Assembly: GCA_001778455.1 (NCBI GenBank)
Contig: MFGX01000122.1
Span: forward strand, 35,044-40,844
From: Candidatus Fraserbacteria bacterium RBG_16_55_9
GTDB taxonomy: Bacteria; Bipolaricaulota; Bipolaricaulia; RBG-16-55-9
DNA: 5,801 nt
Direction: 5' to 3'
Below, piece after piece: positions 1 through 5,749 of this stretch. Positions within the stretch are counted from its first letter, which is position 1. Each line of letters begins with the position of its first letter. Both the position numbers and the translations under genes were made by a program. Below the pieces are notes generated by a model. It was not told the DNA's origin. It made no database searches and saw nothing but the letters and a program-made list of their open reading frames with translations.

Positions 1-521
1 GTTATAGCGTGGGCATGAAGCAAAGGGTCAAGCTGGCGCAGGCCCTGGTTCATGACCCGAAGCTCGTCTTGCTCGACGAGCCCACCAGTGGGATGGACCC
101 TCAAGGCCGCGAGGAGATGCTCGAGCTCATCCGAGATATTCGCGTAAAGATGGGGATCAATCTTCTGCTCTCCTCACATCTCTTGCTCGATGTAGAGCGA
201 GTCTGCGAATACGTAGTGATCTTACGAGCAGGTCAAGTGGTCGCCCAGGGCCAGCTCAGCGAGCTCCTAGGTGGCCTGGGTGAGGGATTGATGCTTCGGG
301 TGGTCGGCAACCAAGATGCTTTTATTCAGGGACTACGGAAAGAGGGCTTCGGAGTTGAGATCGTAGGCGGCGGACTTCTCGTCAAAGCGAATGGGGAGAG
401 TGTGTATGATGCCATCGCCAAGCAGGCGGTTCAGACAGGAGTTCAGTTGCGCCGCCTCGAACGCGAGGCCCGATCGCTAGAAGAACTTTTCCTCGCGCTG
501 CATCCACGTGAGCCGTCATGA
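1..521 (+). CDS. ABC transporter ATP-binding protein, 5'-truncated by window edge
   Basis: This is the C-terminal part of an ABC ATPase, which hydrolyses ATP in the cytoplasm to drive the neighbouring permeases. The reading frame is open from base 3 with no stop before the window edge, so the GTG at base 9 is an internal codon and not the start. The visible 172 residues begin exactly at the ABC signature, a divergent YSVGMKQR in place of LSGGQ. Walker B with the catalytic glutamate (LVLLDEP, Glu at visible residue 26), the D-loop SGMDP and the H-loop histidine (SSH, residue 59) follow. A regulatory C-terminal extension of about 100 residues comes last, as in CcmA/NosF-like ATPases of ABC-2 exporters. 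Walker A and the Q-loop lie upstream of the window. The stop overlaps the next start by four bases (ATGA), implying translational coupling. The family call is secure; the substrate is unknown. Confidence 0.95.
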   Translation, partial: YSVGMKQRVKLAQALVHDPKLVLLDEPTSGMDPQGREEMLELIRDIRVKMGINLLLSSHLLLDVERVCEYVVILRAGQVVAQGQLSELLGGLGEGLMLRVVGNQDAFIQGLRKEGFGVEIVGGGLLVKANGESVYDAIAKQAVQTGVQLRRLEREARSLEELFLALHPREPS

Positions 522-1426
522 GCGGAACATCCAGAGGGGTGATCTATGATGTAGGGTATCGCCCGTATGAAGGGCAGTACCTCGGTCGGACCCGAGCCTT
601 GCTCAGCTTAGTCTGGGATGATCTCAAGCGAGGTTTGGGCATCAAGAAGAGCTGGAAATACAAGTTCGTCATCATCTCCCTGCTGATCATTGAGTTGGGG
701 ATCTTCTTCTTCTATCTTCTGACTAGCCAAGTGGCGGATGTCATCGGATCGGATGCGCCACAGGCACTGCTCAACCCCTACAGTGGATTCTACGAGTCAT
801 CGGCGTTCATCCTGCTCTTTTTGAGTGCCCTAATCGCTCCCAATCTCTTGTGCGATGATCGGCGCTATCGGGTCTATCCCCTGTATTTGGCTCGGCCCAT
901 CAACGACTACGATTATCTACTGGCTAAGGGAAGCGCGATCTTTGGGATCTTGGCGCTCGTGACGATCGGTCCAGCCTTGCTGCTCTTCCTCGGGAAGACA
1001 TTTCTCGCTTCGGATGCGCTCGAGTATCTCAACCAGCATTCGGGAGATCTTGGGGCACTTCTGGCCTCTGGGGCATTCGTTGCCCTCTTTTATACGAGCT
1101 TTTCGATGGGGATCTCCTCGCTCACTACGAGTCGCCTCTATGCTGCGGGTGCGATCATTGGGATCATTAAGTTCTCTGCATTCGTAGCGGTCTTTATCGC
1201 CCTCGTGCGGCAAGAGTCATGGGTGATGTTGGGCAGTATCGGCGACTTGGTGCTGCGAGTCAAAGATTGGCTCTTCTTTGGAATGTTGTCACCGATCGAC
1301 ATCGAGGTGGAGCAAACGATCCATCTGGAGCCGCTCTCCCCGTGGATCTATCTCGTCGCGACGCTGGTAATCATAGCTCTCTCGTGGCTGACCGTCTGGC
1401 TGAGTTACCGTCGGGAGGTCCGCTGA
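518..1426 (+). CDS. ABC-2 type transporter permease (first membrane subunit)
   Basis: This is a 302-residue integral membrane protein, the likely partner of the flanking ATPases in an ABC-2 type exporter in the cytoplasmic membrane. Six hydrophobic helices can be seen near residues 49-69, 95-111, 136-158, 177-200, 208-230 and 276-296. A cytoplasmic N-terminus carries the motif GYRPYEGQ (residues 13-20), which I recognise from permeases of this family. After helix 2 comes a charged stretch, DDRRYRVYPLYLARPI (113-128). It matches the coupling segment that in ABC-2 permeases precedes the third helix and contacts the ATPase. The start is set by the ATGA overlap with the upstream gene; only a weak GTGAG lies upstream, so translation probably depends on ribosomes finishing the ATPase. 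The gene ends at TGATG, sharing one base with the next start. Nothing indicates the substrate. Confidence 0.88.
   Translation: MSGTSRGVIYDVGYRPYEGQYLGRTRALLSLVWDDLKRGLGIKKSWKYKFVIISLLIIELGIFFFYLLTSQVADVIGSDAPQALLNPYSGFYESSAFILLFLSALIAPNLLCDDRRYRVYPLYLARPINDYDYLLAKGSAIFGILALVTIGPALLLFLGKTFLASDALEYLNQHSGDLGALLASGAFVALFYTSFSMGISSLTTSRLYAAGAIIGIIKFSAFVAVFIALVRQESWVMLGSIGDLVLRVKDWLFFGMLSPIDIEVEQTIHLEPLSPWIYLVATLVIIALSWLTVWLSYRREVR
1413..1419 (+). promoter_or_regulatory. Strong Shine-Dalgarno for the second ATPase
   Basis: GGGAGGT lies six bases before the ATG at 1426, inside the last codons of the preceding permease. It decides the start of the second ATPase. The same frame is open back to about 1219, but that upstream part only shadows the permease gene. 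It is the only strong ribosome binding site among the operon junctions in view. Confidence 0.8.
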
Positions 1427-2334
1427 TGGGCGTGATTGAGGTCAAGGGCGTGACGAAGCGCTATGGAGAGGTCGTGGCGGTGAGCGACGTCTCGTTTGAC
1501 CTGGGGCCGGGCGTGATAGGGTTGCTTGGACCCAATGGTGCAGGAAAGACCACATTGCTCAAGATGATGGCCGGTCTGCTCTTACCTACGTCCGGATATG
1601 TGAGTCTCTTTAGCCAATCGCTTCGTGGGCAGCCGAAGCTCTATCGTCGACTGGGATACTGCCCGGAGAGTGAGCGGCTCTATGAATACATGAGCGGAGG
1701 AGAGTTTCTTACAGTCAATGCCCAGCTTCAGGGGCTGAGCAACCCCGAAGAAGCTGCCGGAAACGCCTTAGAGCAAGTGGACCTCGTGAAAGAGAAAGAC
1801 AAGAAGATCCGGGCCTACAGCCGAGGTATGCGCCAACGGCTCAAGGTCGCCCAATGTCTCCTGCACGATCCCGAGGTGCTCTTACTGGATGAGCCGCTCA
1901 AGGGAGCCGACCCCACTCAACGGCGAATTCTCATTGATCTGATCGCCAAGTTAGGTGGTGCGGGCAAAACGATCGTCGTCTCTTCCCACGTGCTCTATGA
2001 AGTAGAGCGGATGGCCTCACAGATCATCTTAATCCATCGTGGCAGATTGCTGGCTTTCGGAGATTTTCGAGCGATTCGTGAATCGATGGATGATCGACCT
2101 CATAAAGTCTCTCTGCGGGCCAGTGATCCCAAGCGGTTAGCCGCGTTGCTTACCGAGAAAGCCTTGGTCAGCGGGGTGAGCCTTTCCGGGGAGGAATTGG
2201 TGGCGGATGTGACAAAACCAGAGGTCTTCTACAGTCACCTACCCCAGGTGGCCCTGGATGCGGGCGTGCGACTCACGCGGCTCGTCAGTCTGGATGAAGA
2301 CTTGGAAAGTGTCTTTCGGTATCTCGTGCGATGA
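1426..2334 (+). CDS. ABC transporter ATP-binding protein (second ATPase)
   Basis: This is a complete 302-residue ABC ATPase that would power export together with the neighbouring permeases. Motifs appear in the usual order: Walker A GPNGAGKT (35-42), a Q-loop region GYCPES with Glu81 where many family members have Gln, signature YSRGMRQR (131-138), Walker B VLLLDEP with catalytic Glu156, D-loop KGADP (159-163), and the H-loop His188 in SSH. About 90 residues after residue 210 form the C-terminal extension typical of CcmA/NosF-like ATPases. The signature is as divergent as that of the first ATPase (YSxGMxQR), so the pair belong to one subfamily. The D-loop has Lys-Gly-Ala where Ser-Gly-Leu/Met is usual. 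The start is fixed by a strong ribosome binding site and a one-base overlap with the permease stop. The gene ends in an ATGA overlap with the next permease. The substrate is unknown. Confidence 0.95.
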   Translation: MGVIEVKGVTKRYGEVVAVSDVSFDLGPGVIGLLGPNGAGKTTLLKMMAGLLLPTSGYVSLFSQSLRGQPKLYRRLGYCPESERLYEYMSGGEFLTVNAQLQGLSNPEEAAGNALEQVDLVKEKDKKIRAYSRGMRQRLKVAQCLLHDPEVLLLDEPLKGADPTQRRILIDLIAKLGGAGKTIVVSSHVLYEVERMASQIILIHRGRLLAFGDFRAIRESMDDRPHKVSLRASDPKRLAALLTEKALVSGVSLSGEELVADVTKPEVFYSHLPQVALDAGVRLTRLVSLDEDLESVFRYLVR

Positions 2335-3095
2335 TACTATCGACAGCGCTCTTACGTCTGACCGGCAGACAGTTGCTTGGATGGCATCGGTTGGGGATAC
2401 TCCTATTTCTCTCTGTGTTGAGCGCCCTTCCGGTGTTTGTGGTCGCGGTGACTCTTGCTTCGGCTCAATTCGATTCGGATCTCCAGCAACACGTCATGAG
2501 CGAAGAATTCCGGACGGGTTTCGTAAAGTCGCTCTTTGACTTCTTCCAATTGCCTCTGCTGTACCCCGCGATCGTGCTGCTCTTGTCGGCTACAGTTCTA
2601 AGAGAGGAGATCCAGAATGAGACGATCATCTACCTCTGGATCAAGCCTCTCTCTCGTGCGGCCATTCTCATCTCGAAATACACTATGGCTCTTTTACTCG
2701 CGTTCGTCTTCTCTGGCCTGAGCCTGCTCATCACGGGGGTCATGCTGGTGAACGACTGGGCTCTTATCGGAAATCTCTTGCTTGCCATCGCTTTGGCGCT
2801 TTTGGCGTACGGGGCCTTCTTCTTCACGGTGAGCACGATCTTGGATCGAGCACTCCTCTGGGGATTCGCGTATGTGCTCGGATGGGAGGGGCTGTTCAGC
2901 CGGATCTCCCCAGCGGCTTCCCAGCTCAGCATTCGCCACTACGCGGAGAACTTGGAGCGGAGTCTTCTCGGGTTGCCCAGTGAGGTTTCGCTGGAGACGA
3001 GCCTGGGGGTGTTGCTCGGCCTGACGGTGGCCTTGCTGGGGATTGCGGTCTGGCGCTTCTCTCGTATGGAGTTCACCGGCAGTGAGTCGGGGTGA
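2331..3095 (+). CDS. ABC-2 type transporter permease (second membrane subunit)
   Basis: This is a 254-residue membrane protein, last gene of the export operon. Hydrophobic helices lie near residues 20-44, 71-90, 110-138, 143-168, 172-188 and 223-243. Between helices 2 and 3 is the segment REEIQNETIIYLWIKPLSRA (91-110), which fits the conserved ABC-2 pattern of a charged REE-type start, a threonine-containing stretch and a Pro-(Ile/Val)-Ser-Arg-like turn before the next helix. The soluble part between helices 1 and 2 (about 45-70) should face outward. The protein is clearly not a copy of the first permease, so the transporter is either heteromeric or two related systems share one operon. No ribosome binding site precedes the ATG, which overlaps the ATPase stop by four bases, so translational coupling is likely. 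A hairpin terminator candidate follows 21 bases after the stop. Confidence 0.87.
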   Translation: MILSTALLRLTGRQLLGWHRLGILLFLSVLSALPVFVVAVTLASAQFDSDLQQHVMSEEFRTGFVKSLFDFFQLPLLYPAIVLLLSATVLREEIQNETIIYLWIKPLSRAAILISKYTMALLLAFVFSGLSLLITGVMLVNDWALIGNLLLAIALALLAYGAFFFTVSTILDRALLWGFAYVLGWEGLFSRISPAASQLSIRHYAENLERSLLGLPSEVSLETSLGVLLGLTVALLGIAVWRFSRMEFTGSESG

Positions 3096-3116
3096 GCTTC
3101 TGAATATACAAAGGGA

Positions 3117-3157
3117 AGAGCCACCCGGGTTGAGGAGGCCAAACCCAGGCTGGCTCT
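3117..3157. terminator. Imperfect hairpin between convergent genes, probable bidirectional terminator
   Basis: The outer stem pairs AGAGCCA (3117-3123) with TGGCTCT (3151-3157). After one mismatch, CC (3125-3126) pairs with GG (3148-3149). After a bulged A at 3147, GGGTT (3127-3131) pairs with AACCC (3142-3146). The loop is ten bases. It sits between the end of the ABC operon (3095) and the end of the minus-strand gene (3192), as expected for a shared terminator. No long T run follows on either side. The minus side continues TCCCTTTGTATATTC and the plus side CGTTCTCTATC, so both are only moderately T-rich. Termination strength is therefore uncertain. Confidence 0.65.
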
Positions 3158-3191
3158 CGTTCTCTATCTATCCGGTGCTGTTTGAAGGTTC

Positions 3192-4019
3192 TTAGATGAT
3201 CTTAAAGACGCTGGCCAGGGCTATGAGGCCGGCGACCAGAGCCAAGCCCCCCAGGGCTGTGCCCATGCTCGCTTGAGACTTAACCTCTTCGACCTCTGCC
3301 TGCAGCTGCTGCTCCAATTGGGTGACCTGCGCTCGTAGCGCCTCCACTTCATCCGAATCGGCCTTGGTCAGCTCCAGTGAAGTGATCCGACTGTGGTCTT
3401 TGCCGACCTGAGCCACCAGATCCGCGCTTGCTGCTTCCAAACTCTGTAGACGATCCTTCAAAGCTTGGATTTGCCCCGTGACGTCCGGCTGCTTGCCAGC
3501 ATCCGAGGGCATCTTGCCTGCGCTCTGCTCCAGGGCGGTGACTCGCTTGTCGATCTGTCGGATCTGCATATCGAGATTGAGCAGATCTCGAATCTTTCCT
3601 TCTACGGACTTCAGGCGGGAATCCAAACCCTGCACGGTTGTCTCCAGATCGAAGACGCGGCCTTGAAAGACAGAGAATTTCTCATTGAAGCTGGCCGCAA
3701 CCCCTTGCAATGTTCCTTCCAAGGTGAGCAGGTGAGGTTGAATCTCCTCGTTGACCTTCTTGGTGATCCCAGAGACATCTCGCACGGTGCTCTCCGTCTG
3801 CTTGAGCTCGAAGGAAAGTTCCTTCACAATGCTGGAGAGTGCCTGTGTCTGCTGAAGCTGGAAGGAGAGGTCCTTGACCATCCCTTCGAGCTTCTCCATG
3901 GATTTCGAAAGTTCCTCGATCTTCTTCTCCAGATCGGTATAATCCTCGGCCCAGACGTTGGCAGTCAGTACGCTGGTGAAGAGGATTGCTAGTGCTACTA
4001 CCAGAGACTTCTTAATCAT
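3192..4019 (-). CDS. Secreted coiled-coil protein with C-terminal membrane anchor, function unknown
   Basis: This 275-residue protein has no catalytic motif that I recognise. Residues 1-24 form a clear Sec signal peptide: MIKK, a hydrophobic core, then VWA before ED, so cleavage probably falls after Ala24. Residues 26-250 are almost wholly heptad-rich coiled coil, interrupted by a Gly/Pro/Ser linker at about 166-180 that divides it into two rods. The segments 48-59 (VKDLSFQLQQTQ) and 65-76 (VKELSFELKQTE) are near copies 17 residues apart. The last 23 residues, after Ser251-Met252, are a small-residue-rich hydrophobic stretch ending VFKII, a likely membrane anchor. The build resembles Thermotoga Omp-alpha, a rod spanning the periplasm, but lacks its SLH domain. 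An envelope spacer or adhesin-like stalk is an inference. The ATG has a strong ribosome binding site (AAGGAGGAGG, seven bases away). It runs convergent to the ABC operon and divergent from the recombinase. Confidence 0.88.
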   Translation of the reverse strand: MIKKSLVVALAILFTSVLTANVWAEDYTDLEKKIEELSKSMEKLEGMVKDLSFQLQQTQALSSIVKELSFELKQTESTVRDVSGITKKVNEEIQPHLLTLEGTLQGVAASFNEKFSVFQGRVFDLETTVQGLDSRLKSVEGKIRDLLNLDMQIRQIDKRVTALEQSAGKMPSDAGKQPDVTGQIQALKDRLQSLEAASADLVAQVGKDHSRITSLELTKADSDEVEALRAQVTQLEQQLQAEVEEVKSQASMGTALGGLALVAGLIALASVFKII

Positions 4020-4026
4020 AGATTTG

Positions 4027-4036
4027 CCTCCTCCTT
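4027..4036 (-). promoter_or_regulatory. Strong Shine-Dalgarno of the coiled-coil protein gene
   Basis: Read on the minus strand this is AAGGAGGAGG, with seven bases between it and the ATG at 4019. Its strength fits an abundant structural protein and supports the chosen start. Confidence 0.85.
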
Positions 4037-4068
4037 GGGCAATAAACTGAGTGTTAATCTAGCGTTTG

Positions 4069-4097
4069 TTCAGAGCAAAGGGGAGGAGCTCTGTCAA
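4069..4097 (-). promoter_or_regulatory. Candidate sigma70 promoter of the coiled-coil protein gene
   Basis: On the minus strand, a perfect -35 TTGACA (plus-strand 4092-4097) is followed by a 17-base spacer. The -10 is a weak TCTGAA (4069-4074), preceded by TGC, which would serve as an extended -10. Transcription would start near 4062, giving a leader of about 43 bases with the strong ribosome binding site in it. The poor -10 keeps confidence low. A looser TAGATT closer to the gene has no matching -35. Confidence 0.4.
4071..4093. repeat. Inverted repeat CAGAGC-N11-GCTCTG over the coiled-coil gene promoter
   Basis: CAGAGC (4071-4076) is the exact reverse complement of GCTCTG (4088-4093). The two arms overlap the -10 and -35 boxes proposed for the minus-strand gene, so a protein bound there could block that promoter. 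It could also be chance for 6-base arms. No bound regulator is known here. Confidence 0.35.
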
Positions 4098-4127
4098 GTG
4101 GGGGTGGGAATTTGGTCACATGCGAAC

Positions 4128-4141
4128 GTAACCCGCGTTAC
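4128..4141. repeat. Short palindrome GTAAC-CCGC-GTTAC upstream of the recombinase gene
   Basis: GTAAC (4128-4132) and GTTAC (4137-4141) are perfect inverted repeats around a four-base centre. The palindrome lies 17 bases before the recombinase -35 box and between the two divergent promoters. It could be an operator or part of a recombinase binding site. The arms are too short to distinguish this from chance. Confidence 0.3.
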
Positions 4142-4157
4142 AGAGCCATCTCGGGAG

Positions 4158-4186
4158 TTGTGAGTTTGGGGATCTCCCCTTAGAAT
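4158..4186 (+). promoter_or_regulatory. Sigma70-like promoter of the recombinase gene
   Basis: TTGTGA (4158-4163) and TAGAAT (4181-4186) are separated by 17 bases and match consensus at 4 of 6 and 5 of 6 positions. The start of transcription would be near 4193, leaving only about nine bases before the ATG at 4202, so the message would have a very short leader. The spacer contains GGGGATCTCCCC (4168-4179), whose five-base ends are inverted repeats and could be an operator. Confidence 0.55.
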
Positions 4187-4201
4187 GGATCTTGCGAGAG
4201 A

Positions 4202-5113
4202 ATGAGGGTGGTGAGAAGGGTGATCCCCTGGCAGGAACAGAGTGCGAAGTTTCTACAATCCATAGATGTCTCCTCGAATACCCTTCGAACGTATCGTGAA
4301 GCGCTGAAGAACTTCTTCCATTGGTTGGAAGACCAAGCCGTTAATTCACAACTCGATCCAAAGACCATGAAGGCGTATCGAGAGTGGCTCAAGACCCACC
4401 GAGCGGCGAACACCGTGCTCACGTACTGGGTGGCGCTCAGGCGTTTCTTTCGCTTTGCGGTGGCGGAGGGGCTTTTAGACAAGAACCCTGTGGAGGGGAT
4501 GAAGGGTCTGCGCCGTCCGCGTGGGCATCTGAAGCGGGATCTGACCCGGCTAGAGTTGAGGGCTCTCTTTGGGACGATCGATCAGAGTACGGAGCTGGGA
4601 AAGCGGGATTACGTAATGATCAACCTCATGGTTCGCAACGGCCTTCGGATCATTGAGGTGCATCGAGCGAACGTAGGAGATCTGGAGACTCGTCAGGGGC
4701 GGACAATCTTGCGCATCTGGGGAAAGGGGCGGGATTCGCGAGATGAGTTTGTTGTGCTGGCGGAGCTGGCGGAGCGGCCACTGATGGAATATCTAGCGAG
4801 CCGGGGTCGGCCCGAACCCTCCGCGCCCCTCTTCATCAAGGGAAGCGAGTATGATCTCAATGGGAATCCGCGATTGAGCACGCGCCACATCCGGCGTCGG
4901 ATCACATACTATCTAGAGAAGGCTGGAGTCAAGACCTCGAAGACCTCGGTGCACTCGCTTAGGCACAGCTTTGTGACTCTGGCCATCGAGGGCGGCGCTT
5001 CCTTATTAGAGGCACAAGCAGCGGCGCGTCATCGTTCAATCCAGACGACGATGATCTATTTCCATGAGCACGGGCGACTAGAAAACCCGGTGGAGGACAG
5101 GATCAAGATTTGA
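4202..5113 (+). CDS. Tyrosine recombinase/integrase, XerC/XerD-like
   Basis: This 303-residue site-specific recombinase is full length for the Xer/phage-integrase family. It would cut and rejoin DNA through a 3'-phosphotyrosine intermediate. Residues about 12-95 form the N-terminal SAM-like, core-binding domain (SSNTLRTYREALKNFFHWLE at 24-43 is typical), and about 110-303 form the catalytic domain. All catalytic residues can be seen: Arg149 in NGLRIIE, Lys175 in the GKG hairpin, His251 and Arg254 in HSLRH, His277 in ARHRS, and nucleophile Tyr286 in MIYFH. The usual LGH of box II is ARH here, and the tail RLENPVEDRIKI is unlike XerC/D, which points to an accessory integrase over a chromosome-dimer resolvase, though not firmly. 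ATG 4202 is the first start after an in-frame stop at 4181, but its ribosome binding site is weak. GTG 4220, behind GAGGG and AGAAGG, is a possible alternative. Confidence 0.92.
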   Translation: MRVVRRVIPWQEQSAKFLQSIDVSSNTLRTYREALKNFFHWLEDQAVNSQLDPKTMKAYREWLKTHRAANTVLTYWVALRRFFRFAVAEGLLDKNPVEGMKGLRRPRGHLKRDLTRLELRALFGTIDQSTELGKRDYVMINLMVRNGLRIIEVHRANVGDLETRQGRTILRIWGKGRDSRDEFVVLAELAERPLMEYLASRGRPEPSAPLFIKGSEYDLNGNPRLSTRHIRRRITYYLEKAGVKTSKTSVHSLRHSFVTLAIEGGASLLEAQAAARHRSIQTTMIYFHEHGRLENPVEDRIKI

Positions 5114-5139
5114 GGTCGGGTACAAGCCAGAGGTAGAAT
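5110..5139 (+). promoter_or_regulatory. Sigma70-like promoter of the Uma2-family gene
   Basis: TTGAGG (5110-5115) and TAGAAT (5134-5139) are 18 bases apart. The -35 box overlaps the recombinase stop codon TGA (5111-5113). The -10 hexamer is identical to that proposed for the recombinase. The transcript would start near 5146, close to the ribosome binding site at 5147, which makes the leader short and somewhat weakens the call. Confidence 0.4.
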
Positions 5140-5146
5140 GAGAATT

Positions 5147-5152
5147 GGAGGT
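5147..5152 (+). promoter_or_regulatory. Shine-Dalgarno of the Uma2-family gene
   Basis: GGAGGT lies five bases before the ATG at 5158 and supports that start. Confidence 0.8.
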
Positions 5153-5157
5153 CTTGC

Positions 5158-5724
5158 ATGGCTGCTTCCATTCAAGTGCTTAAACGGCGATTCACCGTGG
5201 AAGAATACTATAAGATGGCCGAAGCGGGCATTTTCTCTGAGGATGACCGAGTGGAGCTTCTCGACGGGGAGATTGTAGAGATGACGCCGATAGGAAGCAG
5301 TCATGCTGCGTGTGTGGATCGGTTGACCCGGCTTTTTGGTCGTTTGATCGGGGAAACAGCTTCGCTTCGTGTCCAAAGCCCCATTCGTCTGAGTAAAAGT
5401 TCGGAGCCGCAACCTGACCTAGCTTTGCTTAAGCCTCGTTCCGACTTCTATGCCCAAGCTCACCCAGGCCCAGAAGACGTGTTTCTGGTGGTAGAAGTAG
5501 CCGAGACCTCTGCAGGGATTGACCGGAAGGTCAAGATTCCGCTCTATGCTAAAGCTGGAATTCCCGAGGTCTGGCTGGTGGATTTGGACGAAGAGAGAAT
5601 TGAAGTCTACCGCAATCCGTCAGCGAAAGGGTATGGCGAGGTGCAGCGATTCCGGCGCGGACGAAGCCTTGCGCCGCAAGCTCTTCCTGATATGAAGCTC
5701 TCCGTGAGTGATATCCTGGGTTGA
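5158..5724 (+). CDS. Uma2 family (DUF820) PD-(D/E)XK nuclease-fold protein
   Basis: This 188-residue protein is the normal length for the Uma2/DUF820 family, annotated as putative endonucleases of the PD-(D/E)XK fold; no biological substrate is established. Family hallmarks occur in order: FTVEEYYKMAEAGIF (12-26), RVELLDGEIVEMTPIGSSHA (31-50), a helix to about 65, RVQSPIRL (71-78), the acidic core EPQPDLALL with Asp87, FLVVEVAETS with Glu113 (109-118), DRKVKIPLYAKAGIPEVWLV (122-141) with Lys124 and Lys126, then VDLDEERIEVYR. Asp87 and Glu113 are the likely metal ligands. The position usually held by Lys in the ExK motif is Ala115, as is common in this family, with a downstream Lys possibly substituting. 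The start is set by GGAGGT and the ATG. It follows the recombinase by 44 bases in the same direction but appears to have its own promoter. Many genomes carry numerous copies, so its presence alone does not prove a mobile element. Confidence 0.92.
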   Translation: MAASIQVLKRRFTVEEYYKMAEAGIFSEDDRVELLDGEIVEMTPIGSSHAACVDRLTRLFGRLIGETASLRVQSPIRLSKSSEPQPDLALLKPRSDFYAQAHPGPEDVFLVVEVAETSAGIDRKVKIPLYAKAGIPEVWLVDLDEERIEVYRNPSAKGYGEVQRFRRGRSLAPQALPDMKLSVSDILG

Positions 5725-5749
5725 CAGGTTCTCATTTTCATATTACCAT
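5721..5749 (+). promoter_or_regulatory. Sigma70-like promoter of the downstream gene
   Basis: A perfect TTGACA (5721-5726), overlapping the Uma2 stop codon (5722-5724), is followed by 17 bases and TACCAT (5744-5749, 4 of 6 matches). Transcription would start near 5756, about 26 bases before the ATG at 5782. This is the best-placed promoter in the window. Confidence 0.6.

Noticed and set aside
9..521. GTG at base 9 as the start of the first ATPase
   Set aside because: The frame continues open to the window edge and the codons before it (Tyr-Ser) complete an ABC signature, so the gene is cut by the window.
1219..1425. N-terminal extension of the second ATPase
   Set aside because: This part lies over the permease coding sequence in another frame, has no family similarity, and a strong ribosome binding site fixes the start at 1426.
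3465..3992. 175-residue plus-strand open frame antisense to the coiled-coil gene
   Set aside because: The minus-strand gene has signal peptide, heptads and a strong ribosome binding site. The plus-strand frame is a Leu/Asp-rich mirror of the coiled-coil codons with no recognisable domain.
4185..4205. Six-codon leader frame (MDLARE) before the recombinase
   Set aside because: Its ATG lies within and just after the proposed -10 box, so it would not be transcribed from that promoter.
4180..4482. Minus-strand 100-residue open frame over the recombinase
   Set aside because: It overlaps a recombinase with complete catalytic motifs and has no supporting signals.
5056..5412. Minus-strand 118-residue open frame spanning the recombinase end and the Uma2 start
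   Set aside because: It overlaps two well-supported genes on the other strand and has no recognisable motif.
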